This document shows, one piece after another, positions 6,326 to 6,522 of a stretch of 6,522 nucleotides of DNA. Position numbers and translations under genes: made by a program. The stretch is from an uncultured Pseudomonadota bacterium (GTDB lineage Bacteria; Pseudomonadota; Gammaproteobacteria; Burkholderiales; Usitatibacteraceae), in contig CAMPHL010000154.1 of assembly GCA_946885905.1 (NCBI GenBank), forward strand, positions 1 to 6,522, written 5' to 3'. Below the pieces are notes generated by a model. That model had not been told where the DNA came from. It made no database searches and saw only the letters and a program-made list of their open reading frames with translations. How positions within the stretch are numbered: position 1 is the stretch's first letter; every line of letters begins with the position of its first letter.

Positions 6326-6522
6326 CGTCTTTCCTTTTGTCTTGCCGGCATCGCGTCGAGGAAGCTTTGCAGGATGAGCGCGGCGGCGAGCGCATCGACG
6401 TCGGACCTGGCGCCCGAACGCGTGCGCGTCCGCTTCAAGGTCGCCTCGGCATCCGCGGAGGTGAGCGTCTCGTCGACGTAGAACACCGGCCCGTGGCGCG
6501 TGAACTTCATCTCGAGCGTGCG
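6322..6522 (-). CDS. ruvX: RuvX/YqgF family Holliday junction resolvase-like protein, C-terminal part only (5' end outside window)
   Basis: The 66 visible residues are the C-terminal half of the RuvX/YqgF family, an RNase H-fold nuclease family linked to Holliday junction resolution and pre-16S rRNA processing; family members are usually about 140 residues. The segment [16 protein letters not shown] matches the conserved V-D-E-R-L-T-S block, and [16 protein letters not shown] matches the terminal block that carries the last acidic active-site residue. The usual Arg after Asp-Glu is Thr here. The N-terminal half, with the first catalytic Asp, lies beyond the right edge, so completeness cannot be judged. 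The TGA stop overlaps the pyrR start in an ATGA. A ruvX gene directly before pyrR is the arrangement I recall from Pseudomonas and betaproteobacteria, and it supports the call. Confidence 0.88.
   Translation of the reverse strand, partial: RTLEMKFTRHGPVFYVDETLTSADAEATLKRTRTRSGARSDVDALAAALILQSFLDAMPARQKERR
6326..6340 (-). promoter_or_regulatory. Ribosome binding site of pyrR
   Basis: On the minus strand an AAAGGAAAG run lies directly upstream of the pyrR ATG, with the AGGA core at 6332-6335 about 6 bases from the start. It lies inside the end of ruvX and supports the ATG at 6325. Confidence 0.6.

Noticed and set aside
1..6522. Mobile elements, CRISPR arrays, tRNA or rRNA genes, or a defence system.
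   Set aside because: No transposase, spaced repeats, cloverleaf-like segment or rRNA sequence was seen; almost the whole window is occupied by recognisable housekeeping genes.

Overview
The window is a dense, high-GC block (about two thirds G+C by eye) in which every supportable gene lies on the minus strand. It reads from position 6522 down to 1. Gene content and order suggest a betaproteobacterium, or a close gammaproteobacterial relative. Three things point that way: a ruvX-pyrR-pyrB-pyrC' series as in Pseudomonas and many betaproteobacteria, a proteobacterial oligopeptidase A, and a DUF4124-glutaredoxin protein next to an exonuclease III gene. This assignment is inference from remembered gene neighbourhoods, not from a search.

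Right part (6522 to 3565) is the pyrimidine locus. The end of ruvX (yqgF) enters from the right edge. Then come pyrR (PRPP-binding regulator/uracil phosphoribosyltransferase), pyrB (aspartate carbamoyltransferase catalytic chain) and a dihydroorotase-like gene. The last has lost nearly all metal ligands and is best called pyrC' (pyrX), the non-catalytic partner of a class A ATCase. All junctions here overlap by 1 or 4 bases, so the genes are probably translationally coupled.

Middle and left part (3510 to 1) begins after a 54-base gap, the longest non-coding stretch in the window. It holds prlC/opdA (zinc oligopeptidase of family M3), a small exported DUF4124-glutaredoxin protein, an exonuclease III-family AP endonuclease that starts with GTG, and the N-terminus of a GAF-domain protein that runs off the left edge. 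These genes are spaced by 12 and 6 bases or overlap by 4, so they also look like one transcription unit.

The genes do housekeeping jobs: pyrimidine synthesis and its regulation, peptide turnover, envelope redox chemistry, DNA repair and signalling. I saw no mobile element, CRISPR array, tRNA, rRNA or defence system, and no convincing new multi-gene system. The points most worth a second look are the degenerate active site of PyrC', a short repeat that makes up its N-terminus and blurs its start codon, and the palindrome-bearing gap between the two gene blocks.
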